From: Ichthyophis bannanicus
Taxonomy: Eukaryota; Chordata; Amphibia; Gymnophiona; Ichthyophiidae
Assembly (NCBI GenBank): GCA_033557465.1
Contig: CM066043.1
Coordinates: 76,042,662-76,106,661 of the forward strand
DNA: 64,000 nucleotides
Reading direction: 5' to 3'
Shown here piece after piece: positions 31,510-42,410 of this stretch. The notes below the pieces were generated by a model that was not told the DNA's origin, did no database searches, and was given only the letters and a program-made list of their open reading frames with translations. Position numbers and translations under genes: made by a program. The stretch's first letter is position 1, and each line of letters opens with the position of its first letter.

Positions 31510-32650
31510 TTAGGTATAGAACAGGTGTTTGAGAACAGCCTGACCAAACAAGGCATCCCGGCGGGAGTCCTTGTCCAAGCAGTAATGGGCTGTGAAGGTA
31601 TGAACCGAGGCCCAAGTGGCTGCTCGACAGATGTCGTCGATAGACACAGAGTTCAGATGAGCCATTGAGGCTGCCATGGCTCTCACATTGTGAGCTGTGA
31701 CATGGCCCTCCAGAGAAAGGTTCTTACTCTGATAGGCGAAAGAAATACACTGAGCAATCCAGTTAGATAGTGTTCTCTTGGAGACTGGAAGTCCCAAATG
31801 AGAAGGATCAAAAGCAACAAAGAATTGAGAGGACTTTCTATGTTGCTGTGTCCTTTGTAAGTAAAAAGCTAGAGCTCTTTTACAGTCCAAGGTATGAGGA
31901 TTCCTCTCTGCATTTGATGCATGAGGTCCTGGAAAACAGACAGGTAGGTAGACCTCTTGGTTGAGATGAAAAGGCGAGACCACCTTAGGCATAAAGTGTG
32001 GATGAGTCCTAAGGACTACCTTGTCATGATGGAACCTTGTATAAGGTGGATTAGCTACTAGTGCTTGCAATTCACTAATGCGGCGTGCTGATGTGATTGC
32101 AATGAGAAAGATAACCTTCCAAGAAAGGAATTTCAAGGAGGTGGTAGCTAAGGGTTCGAAAGGTGGCTTCATGAGCTGCCCAAGAACCAGGTTCAAGTCC
32201 CATGCCACCGGAGGTGGTCTAATGGGAGGCTTAGTTAGAAGGAGGCCTCTCATGAATCTTGCTATAAGAGGATGAAAGGAAATAGGTTGTCCATTTAGAG
32301 GTTTAAGAGAAGCTCCAATAGCACTCAAATGGACTCAAATGGACTCTTTGTCTTAAGGCCTGTATTAGACAAATGGAGGAGATACTCCAGTAAAGATTCC
32401 AGAGGTGTAGCAAGGGGGTTAAGACCCTTTTCTGAACACCAAATAGTAAACCTTTTCCATTTGAAAGCATAAGAACGTCTAGTGAAAGGTTTTCTGGAAG
32501 CATAAAGAACATCTTTCACTTGCTGAGAAAGATGAAGATCTTGAAGATCTAGGCCTTCAGCAACCAAGCCCTGAGATGCAGGGACTGGGGATTGGGATGC
32601 CATAATATCCCATTCTCCTGAAATAGGAGATCTGGAGCAGGCCATAACTC
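31510..32650 (-). pseudogene. DIRS tyrosine recombinase (ORF3), copy C
   Basis: The N-terminal part (GLVAEGLDLQDLHLSQQVKD, TRRSYAFKWKRFTIWCSEKG) is fused to the ORF2 frame. A small duplication near 32,325-32,342 (GGACTCAAATGGACTC) shifts the frame. From 32,328 to 31,510 the catalytic half is open without a break: SARRISELQAL (box I Arg), TAHNVRAMAASM (box II His and Arg) and HTFTAHYCLD (Tyr). It has the best-preserved recombinase core in the window. Function: site-directed insertion of circular cDNA in the nucleus, by family. Confidence 0.88.
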
Positions 32651-34214
32651 CAGAGAGGGAGCTTGAGAGCAGAGGGTAACACACTTGCCGTGGCCAATGT
32701 GGTGCTATGAGGATCATGTGGCCTCTGTCTCTCTGAAGCTTGAAGAGGGTTTTGGGAATTAGGGGAATGGATGGAAAGGCATACAGGAAGTCTTGACCCC
32801 AGTAAAGGAGGAAAGCATCCCTGGCCTGAGCTCCCTGAGCCGGAATTCTGGAACAGAACCGGGGAAGTTTGGCATTCCACGGACTTGCAAAGAGGTCTAT
32901 GTCCGGGGTTCCCCAAATTTGAAATATCCTGGCCACCTGGTCTGCATGCAGAGGCCACTCGTGTGGAAGGAGAACACGACCGAGTCTGTCCGCCCAAGAG
33001 TTTTGAATGCCTGGAAGATATACTGCCAGCAGATGAATCTGATGCTCTCTGGCGAGGGCCCATAGTCGCAAAGCTTTGTTGCAAAGTGACAGAGAAACCG
33101 TTCCCCACTGCTTGTTCACATAAAACATGGCTACCTGATTGTCCATGTGAATGAAGACTGTCTTATTTATTTTATTTATTATTTTATTTATTTCAACTTC
33201 TTATATACCGCACTCTTTGACATCAGCGCGGTTTACAAATAACAGAAAGGAACCAGAACAACAGGCTGTTTGGTATTACATATAACAGGAGTATCAACTT
33301 GGATAACATGGGAGAACTATTTACATGGAGTATATAATCTATTAGCTAGATAGCATGCTCGAACTATTTACATAAAATTAGCAGTGATGCTTGTAGCTGA
33401 GCAGGGAGTGGAACACTCGCAGAGCCAGGAAAATTGCTCTGAGTTCCAAGAAACTGATATGTAGACAACTCTCTTGTGGAGACCAGGTGCCCTGGGTGGA
33501 GAAGTCTTGCAGATGAGCTCCCCAACCCTTTGGAGAAGCATCTGTTGAGAGAGTTGCTTGGGGTAAGGGTTGTTGGAAGGGGCACCCCAGCAATTGATTT
33601 TGAGTGGACCTCCACCATTGGAGGGACAAAATGAGGCGACTTGTGTTTGCTATTTTGTCTGACAGGCACCCTGATGCCTGGGTCCATTGGGTGGATAAAG
33701 TCCACTGAGCTGCCCTCATGTGGAAGCGAGCATATGGAACCACATGCACGGTGGATGCCATGTGGCCCAGCAACTGCAACATTTCTCGAGCAGTTAGATG
33801 AGGCTTTAGCACTGCTTGAGAGGCTAACTGCACTAAGCGAAGGCAACGGGCCTGGGGAAGATAGGCCCTTGCTCTTGTGGTATCCAGAAGAGCTCCTATG
33901 AACTCTAAAGATTGAGGGGGAGTCAGACTGGATTTTGGGATGTTTATTACCAGCCCTAAATACTGGAGGATACGCATTGTGCAGGATAGAGAAGTCCTGG
34001 CCTCTGACTGTGTTGGAGCTCGAATGAGCCAGTCGTCCAAGTAAGGGAAGACGAATATTCCCAGAGTACGGAGAAATGCTGCTACCACAGCCATGCATTT
34101 CATGAACACCCTTGGAGCAGAGGCCAGACCAAAAGGAAGCACCCTGTATTGGTAGTGCTTTCCTTGAAAAAGGAACCGAAGGAATTTTCTGTGGGTTGGA
34201 TGGATGAGTACATG
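32650..34214 (-). pseudogene. DIRS ORF2, copy C, downstream half (RT end, RNase H, methyltransferase-like)
   Basis: After the copy D insertion, RT continues with LPFGLASAPRVFMKCMAVVA and PYLDDWLIRAPTQ (34,142 onwards), with the catalytic YLDD intact. RNase H has LSTDASPKGWGAHLQ and FLELRAIFLAL in the same frame to about 33,400, then the LINE tail insertion. MDNQVAMFYVNKQWGT, DIDLFASPWNAKLPRFCSR and YAFPSIPLIPKTLFKL follow (33,146 onwards). A deletion of about 13 bases relative to copy F, near 32,668, joins this frame to ORF3. Confidence 0.88.
33165..33390 (-). repeat. LINE 3' tail inserted in DIRS copy C
   Basis: On the minus strand the insert ends with AAACCGCGCTGATGTC, GTGCGGTATATAAGAAG and an (AAATA)n tail. 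It interrupts the RNase H reading between MDNQ and the preceding RALRV-like segment. DIRS sequence ACTGTCTT precedes it and TGATGCTT-GTAGCTGAGC follows, a possible degenerate target duplication. Only the 3' untranslated region of the LINE was copied. Confidence 0.75.
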
Positions 34215-34373
34215 AAGAAATTAGACCTTACCTGCTAATTGTCTTTCCTTGAGTTTTCTCCGGGCCAGTCCAGGCAAGTGAGGGTTGTCAACCTTCTCTA
34301 GCAGCTGAGGACTGAAAAACTGAAGTTTTACTGAAACAGTATCTGGCTCCCTCTGCTGGCCGAACCTCAGTCT
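34215..34373. repeat. DIRS copy D left terminus and inverted repeat
   Basis: The unique outer part (34,215-34,252) is complemented only in the ICR. The inner part, GGGCCAGTCCAGGCAAGTGA to CTGGCCGAACCTCAGTCT, is matched inverted at 39,751-39,868. Confidence 0.9.
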
Positions 34374-34755
34374 AAACTTACAAAGCAGCAGAACGATAAC
34401 CAAAAGAGAAACCAACGGAACCCGCGTAAAACTACAAGCCCCACACTCCGTACTCTAACGTATGTCAAGCAAGGGCTCTTCCCTTGACCATTCTCCGTTG
34501 AGAAGTTGGGTACGCTCATGTTCTTGGGGTTTTTTTTTTTTCTTTTTTCCCAATATATCCTTTGGAGGCTGTTAGCAACGTTCGCATAACTGAAGGGAAT
34601 CAAGGAATTAGCCCCACAAAAATCCAAGGGAGCCCCACAGACCATAGCAAGCATTGGCAATAAGCGGAAGATCTAATACTGACTCTTCGGAAACTCCCGC
34701 GCCAATCGACAATATCGTGGAGCCCAGCGGAGCCTCGCCAAGGTCACCGGGTGGG

Positions 34756-34858
34756 GCCTGGACTGGCCCGGAGAGAACTCAAGGAAAGACAATTAGTAGG
34801 TAAGGTCTAATTTCTTCTTCCTCATCGTCTCTCCGGGCCAGTCCAGGCAAGTGAGGGA
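34756..34858. repeat. DIRS copy D internal complementary region
   Basis: The left half (CTCAAGGAAAGACAATTAG, AGGTAAGGTCTAATTTCTTC) complements the left end. The right half (TTCCTCATCGTCTCTCCGGG) complements the right end. The junction within TTCTTCTTCC shows that the two termini share AAG. Confidence 0.9.
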
Positions 34859-34874
34859 AGTACCAAAGCAGTAA

Positions 34875-36060
34875 CTATCCCTGGGAGGGGCCTGCGAGAC
34901 CCGCAATGACGGCCGACGCTCCCACACTGGCGTCACCCGCGGCCTGCACGTCCAACCAATAATGCTTCGAAAAAGTGTGCAACGACGACCACGTCGCCGC
35001 CCTACATATATCCACCGGTGGAATTAGAGCCAGCTCAGCCCAGGACGTGGCCTGGCTACAAGTTGAATGAGCTCTGAAAAGCTCCGGCAGCGACTTGCCG
35101 CTCGCTTGATAAGCCGCTGTTACAGCACATTTAACCCAGCGCGCTATGGAGGCCTTGGAGGCAGCTTCCCCCTTTCTAGGCCCCCCAAACAAAACGAACA
35201 GCCTGTCCGATTTGCGAAAGGGTTGAGTCCGTCGAAGATACCTTTTAAGTACTCTACCTAAATCCAACTTTCGGAGAACCGAATCGATGGACGTTCCCTG
35301 GCGATCCGGAAAAGTCGGTAGGGAAATAGACTGATTCACATGGAAACTGGAAACCACCTTTGTGAGAAAAGAGGGCACGGGACGCAACATCACCTTCTCC
35401 CGCGTGAAGTGCAAAAAAGGCTCTCTACACGAAAGTGCTTGAAGATCCGACACATGCCTAGCCGAACATAGGGCCACCAAGAATGCAGTCTTCCAGGAGA
35501 GTTCTTTGAAGGACACCTCTCTGGCTGGTTCGAAGGGAGGCTGCGCTAGAGCCTCCAAAGCAAATTAAGATCCCAAGCGGGAACGATGGAGCGAACCGGA
35601 GGACGCAAGTTCTGGACTGCTCTCAGGAACCGCAAGATATCCGGATGTCGAGAGAGGAGCATCCCCTTAATTCTACCCCGAAAACATGCCAGTGCGGCGA
35701 CCTGAGCCTTGAGCGTAGCGAGAGCCAATCCCTTCTCAAGACCGCTTTGTAAAAAAGACAAGACCTCCGGCACCAGAGCGCCGCCCGGCCGCAGACCGCG
35801 CTCATCACACCAGCGTTCAAAAACCCGCCAGACGCGAACATACGCTAGGGAAGTAGACAAGCGTCGGGCTCGGAGGAGAGTGTCGATGACCAACGGTGAA
35901 TAACCTCTACGCCTCAACCTTTCCCGCTCAAGAGCCAAGCCGTAAGTGAGAAGCGGTCCACGTCTGGCATGAGAAGCGGTCCCTGAGATAAGAGATTCGC
36001 ACGCGCCGGAAGCCGCCAAGGACGGTCTACCAGCAGGCGGATCAGATCCGCGTACCACGG
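34875..36060 (-). pseudogene. DIRS tyrosine recombinase (ORF3), copy D, catalytically dead
   Basis: N-terminal part: LALERERLRRRGYSPLVIDT, STSLAYVRVWRVFERWCDER, VPAWDLNLLWRL. A frameshift near 35,550 leads to the second piece with REVSFKELSWKTAFLVALC. Box I is SARHVSDLQAL, with His in place of the catalytic Arg. Box II is RAHSTCSQATSWAE, with Cys in place of Arg. The Tyr segment THFSKHYWLD-like (LHTFSKHYWLD) is present. Two of four catalytic residues are replaced, which in CpG-rich codons (CGN to CAN/TGN) fits deamination decay. Confidence 0.88.
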
Positions 36061-37800
36061 GCGCCGAGGCCAATCTGGGGCTACCAGAACTACCCTTCCG
36101 CCATGGCCCTCTATCCGCTGTATGACTCGGCCTATTAAAGGCCATGGAGGGAACACATAGAGCAGCCCTACCCGATGGCCACGGCTGCGCCAGAGCGTCC
36201 AGACCTTCGGACATACGTTCCCTCCTCCTGCTGAAGGACCAACTGGCCTTTGTATTGTCGGAGGTGGCCATCAGATCCATCGTCGGCTGTCCCCAACGGA
36301 GGATTAGGTCGTGGAACACTGCTGCGTTCAACTCCCACTCCCCTGGATCTACCGCTTGCACACTGTCTCGGCCCACCACATGAGCCGCTGAAAGAGCTAC
36401 CAGGTGGGTCTCCGCCCAGCTCATCAACCGTTGACTCTCCTCTAAGAGAGTCGCGCTGCCTGTACCGCCCTGCTTGTTGATGTAAGACACTGTCACGGAG
36501 TTGTCGGAGAAAACTCATCACCTTGCCCCCGACCAGCAGACGAAACTCTTGCAGCGCTAACCGCACTGTCCGAAGCTCCAGCAGGTTTATGGACCAGGTC
36601 GACTCCTCCGGCGTCCAAACTCCTTGAGCTATGTGAGTCTGGCAGTGAGCCCCCCAGCCTGCGAGACTGGCATTGGTCGTAAGGAGTAACCAATCCGGGG
36701 ACCGCAAGGGCATGCCCGCCCGGAGATGAGCGGGATCCAACCACCAGAGCAGACTGTCACTTACGGACGGAGTGCGAGGCAATCTGCGAGACAGGGTGTG
36801 ATCCTGAGGAGACCACCTCGAAAGCAACGCTTGTTGCAACGGTCTCATATGCGCCCGAGCCCAGGGCACCAGGTCCAGGGTTGCCGCCATGGAACCGAGC
36901 AGCTGCAAGTAACGCCAAGCCGTTGGCGCCCCTAGGCGCAGGAACGCTCTCACCTGCCCCATAAGCTTCTTTATCCGGGGCTCAGGCAAGAACACTGCTC
37001 CTACGCTCGTGTCGAACAGCGCCTCAAGATACAGGAGTCACCGAGTCGGCTGCAAATGACTCTTGGACTGATTTATTACCCAGCCCAACCGCTCGAGTAG
37101 GGCTACCACCCGAGCAGTGGCCACCGCGGAATCCGCCACAGACGGTGCTCGAATTAACCAATCGCCGAGGTATGGGTATACGAGCACGCCCTCGCGCCTC
37201 AACGCCGCCGCTACCACCACCATCACCTTTGTGAAGGTTCGCGGCGCCGTGGCCAGCCCAAACGGCAACGCTTGGAACTGAAAGTGCCCCATGGGTACCA
37301 CAAAACGCAGAAACTTCTGGTGCTCTGGTCTCACCGGAATATGAAGGTAGGCCTCGGTCAGGTCGATGGAGGTGAGTACCTCCATGGGCTGCACGGAGCA
37401 AATCACGGACCTAAGAGTCTCCATGCGAAAGTGCGGAATACGCAAACAGCGGTTCACGTGTTTGAGATCCAATATAGGACGAAAAGACCCCTCCTTCTTG
37501 GGAACCACAAAATAAATGGAGTACCGACCTGACCCTAACTGGTCGAATGGAACCAGCACTACCGCCCGAAGGCGCAACAAGCGCTGAAGGGTCTCGGACA
37601 CCGCCACTGCCTTTTCCGCAGAACCACAAGGAGACGCCACGAAAGCATCCCGCAACGGACGCACAAACTCGAGGGCATAACCGTCGCGTATAATTTCGAG
37701 CACCCAGAGATCTGTTGTTATGGTGGCCCAGACAGAAAGGAACCACTGCAGCCGTCCCCCCACCGGACTTCCATCTGGGCCAACCTCACTTCATTGGGGC
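35914..37800 (-). pseudogene. DIRS ORF2: RT, RNase H and methyltransferase-like domains, copy D, broken
   Basis: RT (37,763-37,038) is open for 241 codons: GRYSIYFVVPKKEGSFRPIL, LTSIDLTEAYLHIPVRP, ALPFGLATAPRTFTKVM. The active site reads VYPYLGDWLIRAP, so the first Asp of YLDD is Gly. RNase H has LTTNASLAGWGAH, where other copies have TTDAS or TMDAS, so one catalytic Asp is Asn; NLLELRTV and TVSYINKQGGTGS are kept. The methyltransferase-like part has PTMDLMATSDNTKASWSFSR. The ORF2 end LLSQGPLLMPDVDRFSLTAW stops at 35,914. Frameshifts occur near 37,030, 36,500 and 36,160. Confidence 0.88.
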
Positions 37801-39209
37801 TTTTTGCTGGGGTTCTGCTGGGTTTGGAAATAACCCTTGCCGAACCCTCGAGCCCCTCGAAAGGACTGACCCCTGAGCCACAGAGTGTCCTCTTTGATAG
37901 GGGACAAAACGAGATCCTCGGAACTTGCGAGTCTCCCGCCCGGCCACTCTGTGGCCCCCGGCAGGTCGTTGACCCTTCGGCCTGTCCTCCAGAAGGCGAC
38001 CCCCTTTGGAGTCACCTAAATCCTTCACAATCTTATCTAAAGCTGCCCCAAAAAGCAACGTGCCCTTGTAAGGCAGCTTCGTAAGACGTGTTTTTGACGA
38101 AACGTCCGCCGAACAATTGCGCAACCAGAGGAATCTCCGAGCCGCAACCACCACTGCCATAGACTTTGCGGAAATTCGAACAAGGTCATAAAAAGTATCC
38201 GCTAGATAGGCTGCCGCCGATTCCAGCTTCGTGCCATCCTCCTCCCTTGAATCCATCTAATGGAGGCCCTAGACACGTATGCCCCACAGAAGGCTGCTCT
38301 GAGCGACAGGGCGCAAGTCTCAAAAGTCTGCTTTAGCAGAGCCTCTAGCTTCCTATCCTGCAAGTCTTTGAGGGCCGCCCCGCCCTCTACGGGAATGGTG
38401 GTTTTCTTGGTCACCGCCGACACTAAGGCATCAACCTTAGGCAATCTAAGCAACTCCAGCTCCTCCTGCGGCAACAGATACAAGCGGGCGATAGCCCGTG
38501 CCCCCCGCAGCGTTGCTTCTGGGCATTCCCATTCGGACTCCACCATCTGCTTCATAACGCGGTGTACCGGGAAACACTTCTGCTCCGTTTTAAAACCTTG
38601 GAGCAGAGGATCCTGAGCCGGAGGCAGCACAATATTCAAAGTGGTCAGCGTCTGCAAAATAAGAGCGCCCAATTCCTCCTTTCTAAACACCCTGAAAAGA
38701 CTAGGATCATCGTTGACCCCCAACTCCCCCTCCTCAAGATCTGTCCACTGATCTAGAACAGGGTCCAGCAAAAGCTCACCTTCTTCCACACCGGGAAGCT
38801 CTGAGCCAGGTACACCGAAGCTATCGGTAGCCCCTTGGGTCTCATGGACAGCGCTGGAGGTACCTTCCCCCGGGTCCAAAAGAGAAGCTGCTGTCTCCAG
38901 GCCCTGGGAGGGGAGGGGGGCCGAGTCCTTAACATGAGCCTGATGCCACTTTAAACAATATGCCTTATGCATAGCCCAAATAAAATCCGCTGAAAAAGTG
39001 CTCTCCAAAGCCCCCTGCCCTGCAGGCAATGTAAGTGAAGGAGCTTCCTCCACATTAACCGGCTTCTTAACCTTTGCCTTTCTCTTAGAGGAGCTTTTGT
39101 GTGCAGAAGGCAAGGGAGCAGATGCCGCAGACATGGCCGCCATTCCCGCCATTTCTGAGGCCGAAGAAAGACCCCCCAGGAGCTCCGGTGCCTCCGACTG
39201 AGGATCCAT
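37786..39209 (-). pseudogene. DIRS ORF1 (gag-like), copy D
   Basis: The likely start ATG is at 39,209 (MDPQSEAPELLGGLSS); the frame is open further upstream to 39,575, but without family similarity that I can judge. Contents in order: a Lys-rich segment (SSSKRKAKVKKPVNV), an acidic segment (VEEGELLLDPVLDQWTDLEE), the conserved block LRLPKVDALVSAVTKKTTIP, and a frameshift near 38,230. Then come LESAAAYLADTFYDLVRIS and FLWLRNCSADVSSKTRLTKL, and a basic tail ending at 37,786. Presumed RNA-binding capsid-like protein. No CxxC zinc motif of the family-1 type. Confidence 0.8.
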
Positions 39210-39750
39210 GCCGACGAAGCGCGCGGCAAAACAAAATTGAATAACGAAATGAAGACCGCCGAAGAGACTGCTCCCAGCAAAACCCCGGCAAAACTGGACG
39301 CACGGAAACCGGCGAAAGCAGCACTGTGCGGAGCGCGCCAACTGTTCCTGCAGGCAAAACCAATGAACTGACTGACCTGAGCCCGAGAGGGAGCCGCCGA
39401 CCGCGGAATTGACCCAGCAAAGCAGCTGACCCCCCGCTGCTAGCGGCGGCGTGCTTACGACTCCGGAGGCTGACAGATGGTCTCTGGGGCTCCCAGAACC
39501 ACTTACCGCTTCCCCCTCTGGGCCTGGAGCTGAAGTCGAGGCAGGCTCTGCCTCCAGCGCTCCGAAGGATTCCAAGCCGGTATTAGGAAAAGAGCGCGGC
39601 TGAAGGGGAGAGCCCTGCTAGAACCCTTACCCCTAACAGTAAAATAAACGAAAACTAGATCAAATCAAAAAATAAAAACCTAAAGGCAAAAGCAGAACGA
39701 ATCTCCGGGAGCCAGACAATAGACGTTGTCTTCAGCTGCTGAGGACTGAA

Positions 39751-39880
39751 AGACTGAGGTTCGGCCAGCAGAGGGAGCCAGATACTGTTTCAGTAAAACT
39801 TCAGTTTTTCAGTCCTCAGCTGCTAGAGAAGGTTGACAACCCTCACTTGCCTGAACTGGCCCAGAGAGACGATGAGGAAG
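39751..39880. repeat. DIRS copy D right inverted terminal repeat
   Basis: AGACTGAGGTTCGGCCAGCA to AACTGGCCCAGAGAGACGAT, inverted partner of 34,253-34,373. A second, shorter inversion (CAGCTGCTGAGGACTGAAAG at 39,733 against CTTTTTCAGTCCTCAGCTG-like sequence at 39,806-39,823) could form a hairpin. Confidence 0.88.
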
Positions 39881-40640
39881 GGTGTACGCATCCTTGAGAT
39901 CTAGAGAACAAAGCCAATCCTGACTCTGAAGGTATGGAAGCAGAGCACCGAGAGAAATCATTTTGAATTTCTCCTTGACAAGGAATTTGTTCAATTCTCT
40001 GAGATCTAATATAGGTCTGTATCCCCCTGCTTTCTTTGGGATAAGAAAATAAGGGGAATAGAACCCTGTGCCCCGTTGATGAAGAGGCACTTCTATCGCC
40101 CCTTGGGCAAGAAGAATGGCAACCTCTTGACCTAAGAGGTTGATGAGAGGTGTCGGAGAATTGAACTGTTTTACCATTGTGTGAAGGGGCATGCTTGAAA
40201 AATGAAGTTTGTACCCCTCCTTTATGATGGAGAGTGTCCAATGCTCTGCTGTTATTTGCCCCCATCTGGGGGCAAAATGACATAACCTTCCTGGAATGGT
40301 GGACAGTTCTGGTCCTTCCAGAACCAGAAAGGCTAAGTTCTCTAGCTGAAAGTCAAAGGCCCTTAGGAGGCTGAGGCTGTTGAGCAGGTGGAGGCCTAGC
40401 AGCCTTTGCTTTCTTCTGTTTGGGTGGTTGCTGACGTTTGATTGAAAACTGACCTGCAGAAGATGCCTGCTGAGTATAAGCAGGATAAGATCTTTTCTTT
40501 TTAGAAAAAGGTGTTTTCTTGAACTTCTTCTTTCTAACAGGATCAGCAGTGGACTTGGATAGTCTATCCAAGGTGGAATTTTCAGCATCCATTTCATTGG
40601 CTTTTTCCTGCCAATCTTTCCCAAACAGGCTCTCACCAGT
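39881..40640 (-). pseudogene. DIRS ORF2, copy C, upstream half (start of RT)
   Basis: The frame enters from within ORF1 (overlap of about 290 bases), passes PGRLCHFAPRWGQITAEHWT and LSIIKEGYKLHFSSMP, then RT: TGFYSPYFLIPKKAGGYRPI, LDLRELNKFLVKEKFKMISL and DWLCSLDLKDAYT. It is cut at that point by copy D. The remaining RT lies at 34,214 and below. Confidence 0.88.
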
Positions 40641-42190
40641 ACAAGGGATATTTCCCAATTTATCTTGTACCTAGAGCTCTAAATCAGATGCCTGGAGCCA
40701 GGCAATTCTATGTGCACCTATGGCAATAGCAGAGGTTCTGCTTATACACTCAAAGCAGTCAAAGGCTGCACGGTTGGAGAATTTAGAGACATCTTGGGCA
40801 TGTTTGAGCCAAGTGAGAAAGTCCTGTCTTTTATCCTCAGAAATGAAAGGACTTAAAGTCTGTAAATTATCTGTGAACTCCTTTAGGAACATTCCCATGT
40901 AGAGACTATAGAAACTGATTCTTGCAGCAATCATGGAAGCTTGAAAGACTCTACGTCCAAAAGCATCCAGGGTTCTGCATTCACGTCCTGTAGGATTAGA
41001 GGCATGTCTTTTTGCACTTCTAATCCTTCTCATAGCTGACTCCACCACAATAGAGTGGTGAGGAAGCTGAGTCTTATGGAACCCAGGACAAGGAGGGACA
41101 CGATACATAGTATCTAACCTATGAGAATGAGGAGAGGTGGTAAGAGGTGTTTCCCACATCCTCAACATGAGATCATATAGAATCTCATGAATGGGTAAGG
41201 TAGCCGCCTCCTTAGGAGTTTTGGGATATTGTAAAATTTCCAACTCCTTGGCCCTTGGCTCTGTTTCAGGGGCCACAGTGATGGACAGGCCTCGAGCCAC
41301 CTCTCTGACAAAGTCTTGGAAAGACATGTCCTCTGGAGGAAATCCTGCGTTTAGGGGAGGACTCCTCTGGAAGAAGTATCTCTGCATCGACAAAACTTTC
41401 AGAATCCTCAGATTCTTCTGAGGACTCCAAGTATGGTCTGTCCGGATGCTCCTGCAGAGCCCGATACCCGTACCGACCAAGGTCGGTACCGGGAATAACC
41501 GGTACCGGAGAGCATCGTAGGACAGAGTACCGGCATAGCAGACACCGATGCCGATGTCAATGCTATCGGTACCGGTGCCGATACCGATGCTAGTGCCGGT
41601 ACCGGTGGAGTTGTCTGTCGCGGTACCAAGGGCGTCGATGCGGCAAGGAAAGCCGCCAGACTGCGTTCCATGCTCAGAATTCTCTGGTCCATGGAGGCCG
41701 CCAATGCCTGGAAGTCAGTACCGGTGGAAGTCACCGGTACCCCAGATCATGGCACTAGGAGATCTGTCGAGGCTGAGCCATCTAGAACATCCTGGAACCC
41801 TGATAATGCTTTGGAAGCCGAAGCCTCCCGCCAGGGTAATTTTGCCGGTGCAGATTCCTCGAGGGCAACGCCAGAGGCATCTCGATGCTTAGAAGGAGAT
41901 CTACCCTTCGAGGACCGGCTGGATTTATGTTTAGTTACCTGAGATCCACGGGAGGAAGAAGCAGCCCTGGAAGACGTTGATGCCATCGAAGCTGCATCAG
42001 AGGGAAACAGGGTACTGAGCTTGGCAGCTCGGTTCTGCCGACCCCTTTTAGACATCATGGCACAGGACACACAATCCGTGATGGAGTGGTCAGGACCTAA
42101 ACATTTTAAACACCATTCATGGGTGTCGGTGACGGAGATGGTACCGCCACACTTGGTGCACTTTTTAAAACCTGAGGCAGGTTTTTCCAT
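40353..42190 (-). pseudogene. DIRS ORF1 (gag-like), copy C, broken
   Basis: It starts at ATG 42,190: MEKPASGFKKCTKCGGTISV, TDTHEWCLKCLGPDHSITDC. The pattern C-x2-C ... H-x2-C-x2-C-x4-H-x4-C is a plausible zinc-binding module and recurs in copy E. A Ser/Lys-rich segment (ASTSSRAASSSRGSQVTK) follows, then a Pro/Val segment over GGTACC-rich DNA. The conserved block (VVESAMRRIRSAKRHASNPT, DAFGRRVFQASMIAARISFY, QDFLTWLKHAQDVSKFSNRA) comes next. The basic C-terminus VRKKKFKKTPFSKKKRSYPA ends in PPKGL at 40,353. Frameshifts occur near 41,750, 41,410-41,480 and 40,670 (stop). Confidence 0.82.
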
Positions 42191-42410
42191 GTTAAGGAAG
42201 TTTTTGGGCCTAAGGCCCAAAAAGGCGGGTGCACCTATAGAAAATAGAAAAGAAATATATATATATTTTTTTTTAGAAATAGGAAAAGAAAGACCGGCGG
42301 TACCGGTAGAGCGTTGAAGAAGGCAGACGCAACCACAAAAAGAAATAAAGAACTAAAGAAATTCTTCTGCGGTGACAGGAACACGACCTGCTGGCTCCGC
42401 GGAAAAAGAA

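Larger units (their letters stand above)
34215..39880 (-). mobile_element. DIRS retrotransposon, copy D (family 2), nested in copy C
   Basis: Left end AAGAAATTAGACCTTACC, right end GACGATGAGGAAG. ITRs are at 34,253-34,373 and 39,751-39,868, with an ICR at 34,756-34,858. Genes are on the minus strand: ORF1 39,209-37,786, ORF2 about 37,800-35,914, ORF3 about 36,060-34,875. Removing it rejoins the RT of copy C at DAYT-HILIHP. It is family 2, like copy B, with which it shares terminal motifs (TTAGAC...CTGCTAATTG) and protein similarity. Confidence 0.92.

Noticed and set aside
34215..39880. Retrovirus-like or Gypsy element because of the RT and RNase H
   Set aside because: There is no protease or DDE integrase and there are no direct LTRs. 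A tyrosine recombinase, inverted termini and an ICR identify it as DIRS.
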